Origin: Muribaculaceae bacterium
Lineage (GTDB): Bacteria; Bacteroidota; Bacteroidia; Bacteroidales; Muribaculaceae
NCBI GenBank assembly: GCA_017557665.1
Contig: JAFYYI010000046.1
Coordinates: 1 to 36,599 of the forward strand
Direction: 5' to 3'
Length of the DNA stretch: 36,599 nt
Numbering within the stretch: position 1 is the stretch's first letter; each line of letters opens with the position of its first letter. The notes beneath the pieces are model-generated. The model did not search any database, was not told the DNA's origin, and saw only the letters and a program-made list of their open reading frames with translations. Positions 22,291-29,877 of the stretch are shown here, in pieces. The position numbers were made by a program, and so were the translations under genes.

Positions 22291-24465
22291 ATGAAAACAA
22301 CGATTAAATGTGTGGTAATGCTGTTGATGGGATTAACCGTCCTGACAGCCAATGCCAATGACGAAAAAGATTACGCCCGTTTCGCTGAGGAGTTGAGACA
22401 GAAGGTTTGGAGCGACAATGACCCGATGTTCAGCAACTACCAGTGCCCCGAGAAATACAACAACAGCCAGTTGTACTCGGCTGTCATCCTTGCCGCACGC
22501 ACCGACGTGGATGTCACCCGCAAGTCCTACATCCGCATGACGGGACTGATGATGTTTGGTAATCCCAAGATGCTCGGGCGCCACGAACTCAACCGCATGC
22601 TCATCAAACTCAATGATGCGGCGGCTCTGAAGAAGTACTCGGAGTTTGATTATTCGACATTCAAGCGAGGGCGCAACTACAGGGGACTAGAGGAGAAAGT
22701 GCAGCAGGTGCTAGGCGTGAGAGTCATCAAACCCGATGGCAGAATCGTCAACGTGGACAGTAAAGAGTATGCCATCACCCGCGAAGGCAAGAAGGGTAGT
22801 GACGTGAGTCACAAGCTGGCAGTTCCTGGACTTGAAGTGGGTGATGTGCTTGACGTCTTCACCTATGAGGAATTGATGGTCCAGGATCGTAATGTGCCTG
22901 AATTCACGTTCTCGTTCATGGCGCCATACCCCATGCTCCACTATAAGGTGAATTGCACCATCGACAAGAAGTTCACCGTGCAGTACCGGAGCCTGAACGG
23001 TGCGCCCGAATTCAAGGCCAGTACCGATGACGACGATAACACCGTGCTGGAGACCGAGGTCAGAAACGTGGATCACGTGGAACCCGCCCTGTGGTACAAC
23101 CCCGTCAAGCAGTCGCCATTGATTCTGCTTTATGTCCAAGACAAGAGCGTGAGTGACAAGAAGATAAAGAGTCTCAAAAACCGCGACCTGCAGGCCAACC
23201 CCGACTATGAGTTCATCCTGCGCGATGATTTCTCTTTCCTGCACACCCATAAAAAGAAAGTCAAAGAATACTATGATTGGCCACTAAACAAGAAACTGAT
23301 GAAGGACGAAATCGCGCGAGCCAAGAAATTGGCCGACAAGGAAGAAGCGGCACGCCTCATCTACACGGGTCTGCTCTATTCCTACAGGGCTCATGACGAC
23401 TATGATGCCTACACACCCTATCACTTCATCATCATGATGGGCGAGATGCTGGACCGCTGCAACGTGCCTTACCAGTTTATCATCTCGACCGATGACGAGA
23501 ATGAGCCGCTGGACAAGCTCATTCATGTGGGAAACGTCCTGTGGCTCCTCAAGGTGGGCAACACCTATTTCGCACCACCCACCTACCAAGGCATGACAGC
23601 GGGACTGCTGCCTGCACATCTTCAGGGCCGCAAGGCTGCCCTGATCACCAAACTTGCCGACAATAACTCGAAATATGAACTTATCACGCTGCCTCAGTCC
23701 ACTGCCGCCGACAATCTTGACGATGTGCAACTCACGGCCACCATTGATGGCACAATCCTAACGATTGACCGTACCGAGTCCCGAACGGGCACGATGAAAG
23801 AAGGCACGGCTCCCATCATGACTGACGAGCAGGAATACGAGGCCTATGACGAGTACCTGGGACGCAAAAAGGAGTATATCAAGGGAGTCAACAAGCGGCT
23901 ACGTGAGGGCACACAGCAGCAGTTCTCCAAGCAGAGCGAGGATCAGCAAGATGACTTCAAGGCTGAGATTGAGATGTATCACGATGTGGCTGCCGACCGA
24001 GTGCTCTCCACCGAGATCCACTCAACGGGCATCGACCCTCAACATCCCGAGTTTACCTACAAGACGCAATACACGATGGATGGCTGGGTTAAGAAAGCTG
24101 GCTCCAATCTTGTGGTGAGCGTGGGCAAATTAATCGGTTCACAGGCCAAGGTCGAGGGCGTGAACCGCAACCGCTCGTTTGATGTGAATCGCAGTAGCCC
24201 TGGCTTGCTGCGATGGGATATCAGAGTCAACATCCCCGATGGCTATGAGGTCTCTAGTGAGAGTCTAAGCAAACTGAGTCGGAGCGTCAAGAACAGCTCG
24301 GGCGAGTTTACTGCCCTTGCCAGTGTTGAAGGGCGGCAGTTGCGGCTCGTTGTGAGCAAGCGATATGACAAGGGTGACTATCCCGCCTCGCAGTGGCAAG
24401 ACCTGCTGCAGATGCTGGATGCCGCCGACGAGTTCACCACCATGCAAATCGTGTTCAAGAAATGA
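22291..24465 (+). CDS. DUF3857 protein with degenerate transglutaminase domain
   Basis: A 724-residue paralog of the upstream protein with signal peptide (MKTTIKCVVMLLMGLTVLTA, cut near NAN). The ATG at 22291 is chosen over an upstream GTG at 22264. The DUF3857 part is about 100-290 (VRVIKPDGRIVNVDSKEYAI, GLEVGDVLDVFTYEE, ALWYNPVKQSPLILLYVQD). The transglutaminase-like region is about 345-435. The GDCKG cysteine motif is replaced by YTPYHFIIMM, so Cys aligns with Tyr, and YYLDAT is replaced by YFAPPT, so the Asp is lost. Only a His (IHVGNVLW) survives. It is therefore predicted to be a non-catalytic partner or binding protein for the active paralog. The C-terminus (WRYD-like strands, IVFKK end) matches the family. 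Confidence 0.8.
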   Translation: MKTTIKCVVMLLMGLTVLTANANDEKDYARFAEELRQKVWSDNDPMFSNYQCPEKYNNSQLYSAVILAARTDVDVTRKSYIRMTGLMMFGNPKMLGRHELNRMLIKLNDAAALKKYSEFDYSTFKRGRNYRGLEEKVQQVLGVRVIKPDGRIVNVDSKEYAITREGKKGSDVSHKLAVPGLEVGDVLDVFTYEELMVQDRNVPEFTFSFMAPYPMLHYKVNCTIDKKFTVQYRSLNGAPEFKASTDDDDNTVLETEVRNVDHVEPALWYNPVKQSPLILLYVQDKSVSDKKIKSLKNRDLQANPDYEFILRDDFSFLHTHKKKVKEYYDWPLNKKLMKDEIARAKKLADKEEAARLIYTGLLYSYRAHDDYDAYTPYHFIIMMGEMLDRCNVPYQFIISTDDENEPLDKLIHVGNVLWLLKVGNTYFAPPTYQGMTAGLLPAHLQGRKAALITKLADNNSKYELITLPQSTAADNLDDVQLTATIDGTILTIDRTESRTGTMKEGTAPIMTDEQEYEAYDEYLGRKKEYIKGVNKRLREGTQQQFSKQSEDQQDDFKAEIEMYHDVAADRVLSTEIHSTGIDPQHPEFTYKTQYTMDGWVKKAGSNLVVSVGKLIGSQAKVEGVNRNRSFDVNRSSPGLLRWDIRVNIPDGYEVSSESLSKLSRSVKNSSGEFTALASVEGRQLRLVVSKRYDKGDYPASQWQDLLQMLDAADEFTTMQIVFKK

Positions 24466-24486
24466 TCAAAAACAATCTATAAAGAC

Positions 24487-24978
24487 ATGAGAAAGACAGT
24501 ATTTACATTATTCATCTTGTTGACATGCATGGCAACAAGGGCTGACATTGGTGAGTTTTCATTCGGAGCACAAACAGCCTATGGCACTCGTGATAAGGTG
24601 ATGGGAATTGGCTTAAACGCGAAATACAATTTTTCCCATCATACCCGAATCAACTTATTAGCCGATTACTATTTCAAGAAGAATGACGTGTGGGGAAGTG
24701 AGTTTGCCCTGGAGTGGAACTATCATGTTCACCTTGGTGACAACCTGAGGCTTTATCCCTTGTTGGGAATAGGAATGCGTAACTATCATAGCCACTACGA
24801 CACGCTTATTGGTAAGGAATCTGATGTTGAAGGTTATTTTATCGGAAATGGCGGTGTGGGTATCGATTACCTCATTGGTGACCACTTGATGCTCAATAGC
24901 GAGATAAAGTACCAGCGGTTCTTCAGTGAAAATGTTGGTCAGGTTATGTTCATGATAGGTGTTTCCTACCGGCTTTAG
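24487..24978 (+). CDS. small outer-membrane beta-barrel protein, copy 1 of pair
   Basis: A 163-residue protein with signal peptide (MRKTVFTLFILLTCMATRA, cut before DIGEF). Strands: EFSFGAQTAYG, VMGIGLNAKYNF, RINLLADYYFKKN, EFALEWNYHVHLG, RLYPLLGIGMRN, GNGGVGIDYLIGDHLMLNSE, VMFMIGVSYRL. This fits an eight-stranded barrel. It is a close paralog of the next gene (25035), sharing NYYFKKN-like, RLYPL and GIDYLIGDHLMLN segments. It is 21 bp downstream of the DUF3857 gene, probably in the same operon, and may anchor or export that system. Confidence 0.8.
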   Translation: MRKTVFTLFILLTCMATRADIGEFSFGAQTAYGTRDKVMGIGLNAKYNFSHHTRINLLADYYFKKNDVWGSEFALEWNYHVHLGDNLRLYPLLGIGMRNYHSHYDTLIGKESDVEGYFIGNGGVGIDYLIGDHLMLNSEIKYQRFFSENVGQVMFMIGVSYRL

Positions 24979-25034
24979 AAGATATAGAATTATGCCATAA
25001 TTATTTTATTAACAGTTTCAAAAACTCAGTTACA

Positions 25035-25538
25035 ATGAAAAAGGTTTTATTGATTATGCTGATGGCCGTCACTTCGATGATGGCAAGTGCCGACGTGGGC
25101 GAGTGGTCCCTGGGCGGTCAGTTTGTGTTTGGCACCGAGGGCAGCATGCCTGGTGTGGGTTTGAAGTTCCAGAGCAACTATTCCCACGCATGGCGCTCGG
25201 CCGTTTCGGGCAATTACTACTTCAAGAAGAACGGGGTGTCCTGCTTTGACCTCAACGCCGAGCAGCACTACCTGTTTGAGTTGGGCGACAAGATCCGTCT
25301 CTATCCTCTCGCCGGTATCCGTGCCGCTTTCTGGAAAGTCGATGACATCAGTGCCAACGTGGGTGATGTCCACATCAAGGTCGATGGTGACAGCGAAATG
25401 AAGATTGGCTTCAACGTGGGTGGCGGTATCGACTACCTTATCGGCGATCACCTGATGCTCAACGGTGAAATCAAGTATGAGTACCTCAAGAATGCCGACT
25501 GGGTACTTTTCTGCGTAGGCGTGGGTTACCGCTTCTGA
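25035..25538 (+). CDS. small outer-membrane beta-barrel protein, copy 2 of pair
   Basis: A 167-residue paralog of the 24487 product with signal peptide (MKKVLLIMLMAVTSMMASA, cut before DVGEW). Matching strands: EWSLGGQFVFG, MPGVGLKFQSNY, AVSGNYYFKKNG, KIRLYPLAGIRA, GFNVGGGIDYLIGDHLMLNG, VLFCVGVGYRF. It is much more GC-rich at third positions than copy 1, so the duplication is old or one copy was acquired. It ends the + strand operon; the strong inverted repeat at 25572-25626 follows. Confidence 0.8.
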   Translation: MKKVLLIMLMAVTSMMASADVGEWSLGGQFVFGTEGSMPGVGLKFQSNYSHAWRSAVSGNYYFKKNGVSCFDLNAEQHYLFELGDKIRLYPLAGIRAAFWKVDDISANVGDVHIKVDGDSEMKIGFNVGGGIDYLIGDHLMLNGEIKYEYLKNADWVLFCVGVGYRF

Positions 25539-25571
25539 TACCCCACAGAGCGGATTTAAACCCCTGGACGC

Positions 25572-25626
25572 ACACGGCCATGGATGACCAGCTGCCGCAC
25601 CCCGGCGCTTCATCCATGGCCTGTGT
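25572..25626. repeat. large inverted repeat downstream of barrel pair
   Basis: GGCCATGGATGA (25576-25587) and its exact complement TCATCCATGGCC (25610-25621) flank a 22-base loop. Outer ACAC/GTGT pairs continue the stem past one bulged T. The loop has its own small GCCG/CGGC stem. No T-run follows, so it is not a standard terminator; it may be an mRNA 3'-end stabiliser, an attenuator between convergent genes, or a small palindromic repeat. Confidence 0.6.
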
Positions 25627-25741
25627 AATCTACGGCATTTTTAGCAAATGTCACAATGGCGTAGTGTTGGGTATCCTTTAATGAAATTATCGAGACTGCC
25701 TGATGGCAACCCCGATAATGACATGTTCCGAAATGATGAAT

Positions 25742-25981
25742 TCAATACTTCAGCACATCCTTGACTGAGTAGATCTTACTCAAGGCGTCAAAGGAGAAAT
25801 ACTGGTCGTCCATAATCATGTAGTCTTCTCGCTGAGATCGGGACAGGCGCTTGATGTCGGGAAACATCGATACAGGGACTATAACGACTCTGCCATCGGT
25901 CAGAAAAACGGCCATAGCACCCCGTTTCATGCCGAAATCAAGTTTCTTGATACCTAAATTAGTGTCCTTGTACTTGCACAT
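25742..25981 (-). CDS. DUF2442-like small protein
   Basis: A 79-residue protein resembling DUF2442: a strand-turn-strand AVFLTDGRVVIVPVSMFPDI, then LSRSQREDYMIMD, and YFSFDALSKIYSVKDVL near the end, where DUF2442 proteins carry their conserved WP-x-x-D segment. It starts 6 bp after the DUF4160-like gene and is clearly co-transcribed with it. DUF4160/DUF2442 neighbours recur in many bacteria and have been suspected of being toxin-antitoxin-like, without proof. Lacks a signal peptide; cytoplasmic. Confidence 0.65.
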   Translation of the reverse strand: MCKYKDTNLGIKKLDFGMKRGAMAVFLTDGRVVIVPVSMFPDIKRLSRSQREDYMIMDDQYFSFDALSKIYSVKDVLKY

Positions 25982-25987
25982 AGTTGA

Positions 25988-26290
25988 TTACTTATATTTT
26001 TTAATAGTTGTTTTCTTACCAGCAAACACGTCATCAATGCTGCGGTTCAGTTCTACCCAGTGCTCGTCAATAGCTTGCATGATAGCTCGTTCCTCATTGG
26101 AGGAGAGTTCAGACCATGCTATTTCAATCTTTTTCTCGCCATTTTCCTCTATCCATATTTTAGCGACAGTCTGGCCTCTGTGGGATCGTTTACTCCCCGG
26201 GCGCACGACATGAATATGACGCCTGTTTTCGGATGCATCAGCAGGGAAAACGGAGAGGATAAAACTGAGAATGATAGCAAGTTTGCCCAT
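25988..26290 (-). CDS. DUF4160-like small protein
   Basis: A 100-residue protein starting at the ATG at 26290. A longer frame exists upstream, but the -7 box at 26311-26318 would start the transcript inside it. Seen: RRHIHVVRPGSKR, VAKIWIEENGEKKIEIAWSE and a C-terminal helix ERAIMQAIDEHWVELNRSID. These match the DUF4160 layout (HxHV motif, AKIW strand, final helix with W-x-E-L). The hydrophobic N-terminus looks signal-like, but in this family it is the first strand and helix of the cytoplasmic fold. Forms a pair with the DUF2442-like gene. Confidence 0.7.
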   Translation of the reverse strand: MGKLAIILSFILSVFPADASENRRHIHVVRPGSKRSHRGQTVAKIWIEENGEKKIEIAWSELSSNEERAIMQAIDEHWVELNRSIDDVFAGKKTTIKKYK

Positions 26291-26310
26291 ATCATCGATG
26301 TTTGTTTTTG

Positions 26311-26318
26311 CAAAGGTA
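26311..26318 (-). promoter_or_regulatory. -7 box for the DUF4160/DUF2442 pair
   Basis: TACCTTTG on the minus strand (CAAAGGTA on +), a full TAnnTTTG match, 20 bp before the ATG at 26290. The implied leader is only about 12 bases, which decides the short start for the DUF4160-like gene. Confidence 0.55.
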
Positions 26319-26430
26319 ACACAAAAACATGAGACGAACCGTCGACAATTGTGTTTTTTTTGCTGCCGTTGAAGGATAATCCTAGCCAAACTTACTTCTC
26401 TAGCGCTTTGGCGGTTTATCGTCAATAGCT

Positions 26431-28212
26431 TCAGCGGTAGTTGTTGACGAAGTCGTCGAGGTTGTTGACGCCAAGCTTCTTGGCTATCTGGATTTTCTTG
26501 TTGGAGACGGTGCCCAGGCTGCTGTATTTCATGCAGATCATGATGACCGTGCGTGAAAAACCGTAGCAGTACAGGGCCAGGAAGTTCATCTCGCTCTCGT
26601 TGAGCGTGCCCCCGGCGATGCGCTGTGCCTCATCAAGCACGCCGCTGTGCAGCTCATTGGTCAGGCTGTGCAGGTTGTTCCAATAGGAGTCGGTGGGGAT
26701 GGCACCCTCGACGGGCAGTGTCATCACTTCGTTGAACTTGCGGGTAAAATTCGTCTCGTTGGGTTGATAGGACAATTCCAGCAGCTGGCGAATCACCTGT
26801 ATCTGGTTATCGACGATGGAACGCATCTCGTCACCCTTGCGTTGCTTGGCTTCCAGGGCCGCAAGTTCCTCGCCCATGCGCTCTTTACCTTGCAACTCGT
26901 CCTGTGCCGCCTTCAATTCCTGTTCCCGAGTGCTGATGGTTGCTCTCATTTGCTCCAGGCTTGCTAGCGACGCATCGAGGTCGGTTCGCAGCAATTCAAA
27001 CTCGGTCTCCTTCTGCTTCAGGCGACTGCGGTAGCGCCATGCCAGGAAGGTCACACCCAGCGCCAATAGGGCCAGCAACGCAGCCAGCAGGATGGCACCC
27101 CTCGTGCGTGACTCGCTCTTCACCTTCTTGAGCTCCTCCAGCTGGATGTCATATTTCTTCTCGATGGCCAGGTAGTTCTTGTTGACGTTGGCCACCAGTA
27201 TTGAGTCGGCCATCTCGTTGGCCCGCTCATAGTATGTGGTGTATTGATCCCAGTCCTTGTTGGCTTTGGCGATTTCACTCATGAGCCGACAATACATGAC
27301 CGTGTCACTGGTGTGGTTGCTCATCATGCCGCTGGCGGGCACATGGTTCAGATAGTAGAGGGCCGAATCGGGCCGCCCCAGGTTCAGATAGGTCTCGGCA
27401 GCGACATAGTGTGCGCGTGGATGGTCAATCTCATCCTTGCCGGCTTCTATCGCTTTCAGGATATCAACCCGTGCCTTGTCATATTCTTTGGTAATCAAGC
27501 AGTACATCTCGGCCCGTTGATACAGGTTCTGGAACAGGAACCAGTTCTCGTGCTCGGCCTCAGACAGCTGGATGGCTTGATTGATGTAATGGAGTGCGCT
27601 GTCGCGTTTATCGGGCAAACTGCGGTAATAACCGCCCATGTCGGTCAAGCACACAATCTGGTAGTGTTTGTCGCCCAACTGGTTGTACAGGTCAAGGGCC
27701 TCCTTGTATTTCCTGATTTTCAGGTCGGCATAGTTTGAATTGTCGGCATAGAGGGTCGCCAACCGTAGCTTGGCGAAGGCTTTGTTCTCCAGGTCACCAT
27801 CTTCGGCCGCGTTCTCGGCATCCTTATAGGACGCTATCGCCTTTTCAGCATCACCCATCATCTGATAGACACAGCCCCGATAGAGCAGTGAACGGGTGTA
27901 TTTCTCGCGGTCGCCGTGGTGCTCATAGTAGTCCACCGCCTCGTTGATCACGTCATCGGTCGTGTCATCGATATAGTTCTTGTAATGTGATTGGGTGAGC
28001 AGTAAGCTATAGTAGGCCCGCTCGGCCTGGTTGAACTCGCCCGGATGGAGAGAATCCAAACGATGCTGTGCGACAGCATACTGGCGTGCGACGGTCAGTG
28101 TTGAGTCGATGCTGGCCAATTCACGCATCGTAGCGGTGTCGTTGCCACCATTGCAGCAGGTCAAAGCGAAGCAAAACAGCAATAACGGAATAATAAGATT
28201 TCGTGATTTCAT
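26431..28212 (-). CDS. membrane-anchored TPR regulator with LuxR-type HTH, copy 2
   Basis: A 593-residue paralog of the 11483-13189 product. Lipobox-like ALTC (Cys19) or first anchor; TPR-like pairs through about residue 340 (YQMMGDAEKAIASYKDAENA, DSALHYINQAIQLSEAE, DKARVDILKAIEAG, GRPDSALYYLNHV). A transmembrane helix is at about 373-392, and a longer charged coiled coil at about 394-465. The C-terminal LuxR-like helix-turn-helix at about 540-582 reads NFLALYCYGFSRTVIMICMK, then GTVSNKKIQIAKKLGV; the end is LDDFVNNYR. It is divergent from the BspA-dockerin gene at 28431 across element copy B. A sensor of periplasmic or envelope cues acting directly on DNA is inferred. Confidence 0.85.
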   Translation of the reverse strand: MKSRNLIIPLLLFCFALTCCNGGNDTATMRELASIDSTLTVARQYAVAQHRLDSLHPGEFNQAERAYYSLLLTQSHYKNYIDDTTDDVINEAVDYYEHHGDREKYTRSLLYRGCVYQMMGDAEKAIASYKDAENAAEDGDLENKAFAKLRLATLYADNSNYADLKIRKYKEALDLYNQLGDKHYQIVCLTDMGGYYRSLPDKRDSALHYINQAIQLSEAEHENWFLFQNLYQRAEMYCLITKEYDKARVDILKAIEAGKDEIDHPRAHYVAAETYLNLGRPDSALYYLNHVPASGMMSNHTSDTVMYCRLMSEIAKANKDWDQYTTYYERANEMADSILVANVNKNYLAIEKKYDIQLEELKKVKSESRTRGAILLAALLALLALGVTFLAWRYRSRLKQKETEFELLRTDLDASLASLEQMRATISTREQELKAAQDELQGKERMGEELAALEAKQRKGDEMRSIVDNQIQVIRQLLELSYQPNETNFTRKFNEVMTLPVEGAIPTDSYWNNLHSLTNELHSGVLDEAQRIAGGTLNESEMNFLALYCYGFSRTVIMICMKYSSLGTVSNKKIQIAKKLGVNNLDDFVNNYR

Positions 28213-28237
28213 CGTTTGATTAATTGATTTTCTATGG

Positions 28238-28245
28238 CAAAATTA
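28238..28245 (-). promoter_or_regulatory. -7 box for the 26431-28212 regulator
   Basis: TAATTTTG on the minus strand (CAAAATTA on +), full TAnnTTTG match, 25 bp before the regulator ATG and 37 bp from element copy B. Confidence 0.5.
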
Positions 28246-28282
28246 CTTTATTTTTTTGCAACAATTTCAGCCTCAACGGGCC

Positions 28283-28356
28283 GAATTATGCCAAAATGAA
28301 CTTTTTATTTTTCGTGCATCTGATAATCAATGGTTTATGACTGTCAAAATGAAGTC
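28283..28356 (+). promoter_or_regulatory. conserved 74-bp intergenic element, copy B
   Basis: Ungapped alignment to copies at 20264 (54/74) and 13287 (52/74). It lies between the regulator -7 box (28238-28245) and the BspA -7 box (28398-28405). It contains two further AATGAAG-like words near its end (28347-28366), suggesting direct-repeat half-sites. Confidence 0.7.
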
Positions 28357-28375
28357 ACAATGAAGCCCGCTTTCA

Positions 28376-28405
28376 TTGATTTTACAATTATTATCAGTAA
28401 CTTTG
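28376..28405 (+). promoter_or_regulatory. promoter of the 28431 BspA-dockerin gene
   Basis: TTG at 28376-28378, 19 bp spacer, TAACTTTG at 28398-28405. This is a good match to the Bacteroidetes housekeeping promoter; the leader to the ATG at 28431 would be about 18 bases. Confidence 0.7.
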
Positions 28406-28430
28406 CCATCGATTAATCTATGCAAAAGCT

Positions 28431-29747
28431 ATGGGACGAACGATGATGTACCGAATGCTGGTTGCCTGCATATTGATGCTGTTGCCGACAGTGGCTGGGG
28501 CCTACGACTTCATGGCCGACGGCATCTACTATGACTTGGTGGATGGCCATGCCGTGGTCACCCATAACGGACAGACCAATTGCTACAGCGGTGATGTCGT
28601 TATACCAGAAACCGTCACCCACGAAGGCACGACCTATCCTGTCACTGCCATCGGTGACTATGCCTTCAAGGGCAGTACTGGGCTGATCCATGTGACTATC
28701 CCCGAGGGCATCACAACAATCGGATACTCTGCTTTTTGGGACTGTATGGGACTGGTAGCTGTTACCATCCCCGAATCGGTTGCCAGCATTGGCGAATATG
28801 CATTTGCCTGTTGTTACTCATTAAGAGAATTGGTCTATAATGCTGTCAATTGCGAGGACTTCGGTTGGTCAGGAACTCCGTTTGTTTATTCTGGCATTGA
28901 AAACATCATCATTGGGGACAATGTCAAGAGGATACCAGATCTTTTTGTTTATGAGCTGGAGTCATTAAAAACCGTATCTATAGGAAAGTCTGTTACTTCG
29001 ATCGGCATGTCCGCGTTTGATGAATGCTTGGGGCTAACAAGCGTGCATATCAAGGATTTAGCGGCATGGTGCACAATATCTTATCATGATTGGACTTCAA
29101 ATCCCTTGTATTATGCAAGGCGCTTGTTCCTGAATGGTGAGGAAATCAAAGACCTTGTCATTCCCAGTTCTGTCACATCAATCAGCAGTTTTGCGTTCCT
29201 GAGTTGCAGCCATCTGACAACGGTAACTATTCCTAACACGGTCACCAGCATTGGTGACTATGCTTTTGAGGATTGCCCCAGCCTCGTCAAAGCCACAATA
29301 GGTAATGGCGTCACCAGCATGGGCACTAAAATCTTTAATTACTGCGATCACCTGGACAATGTGACCTGTATTGCTGGCAGGCCTCCTGTTTTTACTGAAA
29401 GCGGATTATTCTATGACCTGGGCTATTATGCCGATGCGACGCTGCATGTCTTGTCAGAGTCTGTAACAGCCTATCAGTCGGCCACTTATTGGCAAGACTT
29501 CTCATTAATCAATGGAGATGCCATCTTTTATCTCCTTGGAGACGTAAACGGCGACAGCGAAATTAACGTAGCCGACGTCAACAACGTGATTGACATCATC
29601 ATCAATGGTGGCAGCAGTGGCGGTCACTCCCGTGTGCCCAGCCCCTATGGTAATGGCTGGGCCATCATTGGCGATGTCAACGGCGACAGTGAGGTCAACA
29701 TCGCCGACATCAACGTCATCATCAACCACATTCTGGGCAGTCAGTAA
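28431..29747 (+). CDS. BspA-type leucine-rich-repeat protein with dockerin tail
   Basis: A 438-residue secreted protein. The signal peptide (about 1-24) ends VAGAYD. The mature N-terminus is FMADGIYYDLVDG, a segment shared with the 33703 protein. About eight BspA/LRR_5 repeats run from residue 75 to 300, with the pattern TIP-x-x-VTSIG-x-x-AF-x-x-C-x-x-L. A capping segment follows (ATLHVLSESVTAYQSATYWQ). Two calcium-binding dockerin repeats end the chain: LGDVNGDSEINVADVN and IGDVNGDSEVNIADIN, separated by a Gly/Ser-rich linker. BspA proteins bind host or matrix proteins; dockerin tails normally dock to cohesins. No cohesin is visible in the window. Divergent from a TPR/LuxR regulator that may control it. 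Confidence 0.88.
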   Translation: MGRTMMYRMLVACILMLLPTVAGAYDFMADGIYYDLVDGHAVVTHNGQTNCYSGDVVIPETVTHEGTTYPVTAIGDYAFKGSTGLIHVTIPEGITTIGYSAFWDCMGLVAVTIPESVASIGEYAFACCYSLRELVYNAVNCEDFGWSGTPFVYSGIENIIIGDNVKRIPDLFVYELESLKTVSIGKSVTSIGMSAFDECLGLTSVHIKDLAAWCTISYHDWTSNPLYYARRLFLNGEEIKDLVIPSSVTSISSFAFLSCSHLTTVTIPNTVTSIGDYAFEDCPSLVKATIGNGVTSMGTKIFNYCDHLDNVTCIAGRPPVFTESGLFYDLGYYADATLHVLSESVTAYQSATYWQDFSLINGDAIFYLLGDVNGDSEINVADVNNVIDIIINGGSSGGHSRVPSPYGNGWAIIGDVNGDSEVNIADINVIINHILGSQ

Positions 29748-29803
29748 GTGTGGCTGGACTAAATTCTGATATACAGACGATAAGAAAAACACCCAAATGG
29801 GTA

Positions 29804-29834
29804 TTGCAGATGGTTAATGAGCACAATATCTTTG
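29804..29834 (+). promoter_or_regulatory. promoter of the 29878 gene
   Basis: TTG at 29804-29806, 20 bp spacer, TATCTTTG at 29827-29834. The leader to the ATG at 29878 is about 35 bases. Confidence 0.7.
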
Positions 29835-29877
29835 CAATGAGTGAGAATGTAAAATGTATAATAAAAAGAGAAATAAA

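Noticed and set aside
24487..25538. barrel pair as autotransporter or porin with known substrate
   Set aside because: The proteins are about 165 residues, too small for classical porins, and carry no passenger domain; only a small-barrel call is justified.
26291..26425. N-terminal extension of the DUF4160-like gene
   Set aside because: The extension overlaps the TACCTTTG -7 box and is basic low-complexity sequence not found in the family; the start at 26290 fits both.
27244..27738. 164-codon + strand frame inside the second regulator
   Set aside because: It is antisense to a well-supported TPR/LuxR regulator and has no start context or promoter.
29790..29801. short ACCC-AAAT-GGGT hairpin after the 28431 gene
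   Set aside because: Only four base pairs, and the T-rich side faces the minus strand, where no gene ends; too weak for a terminator call.
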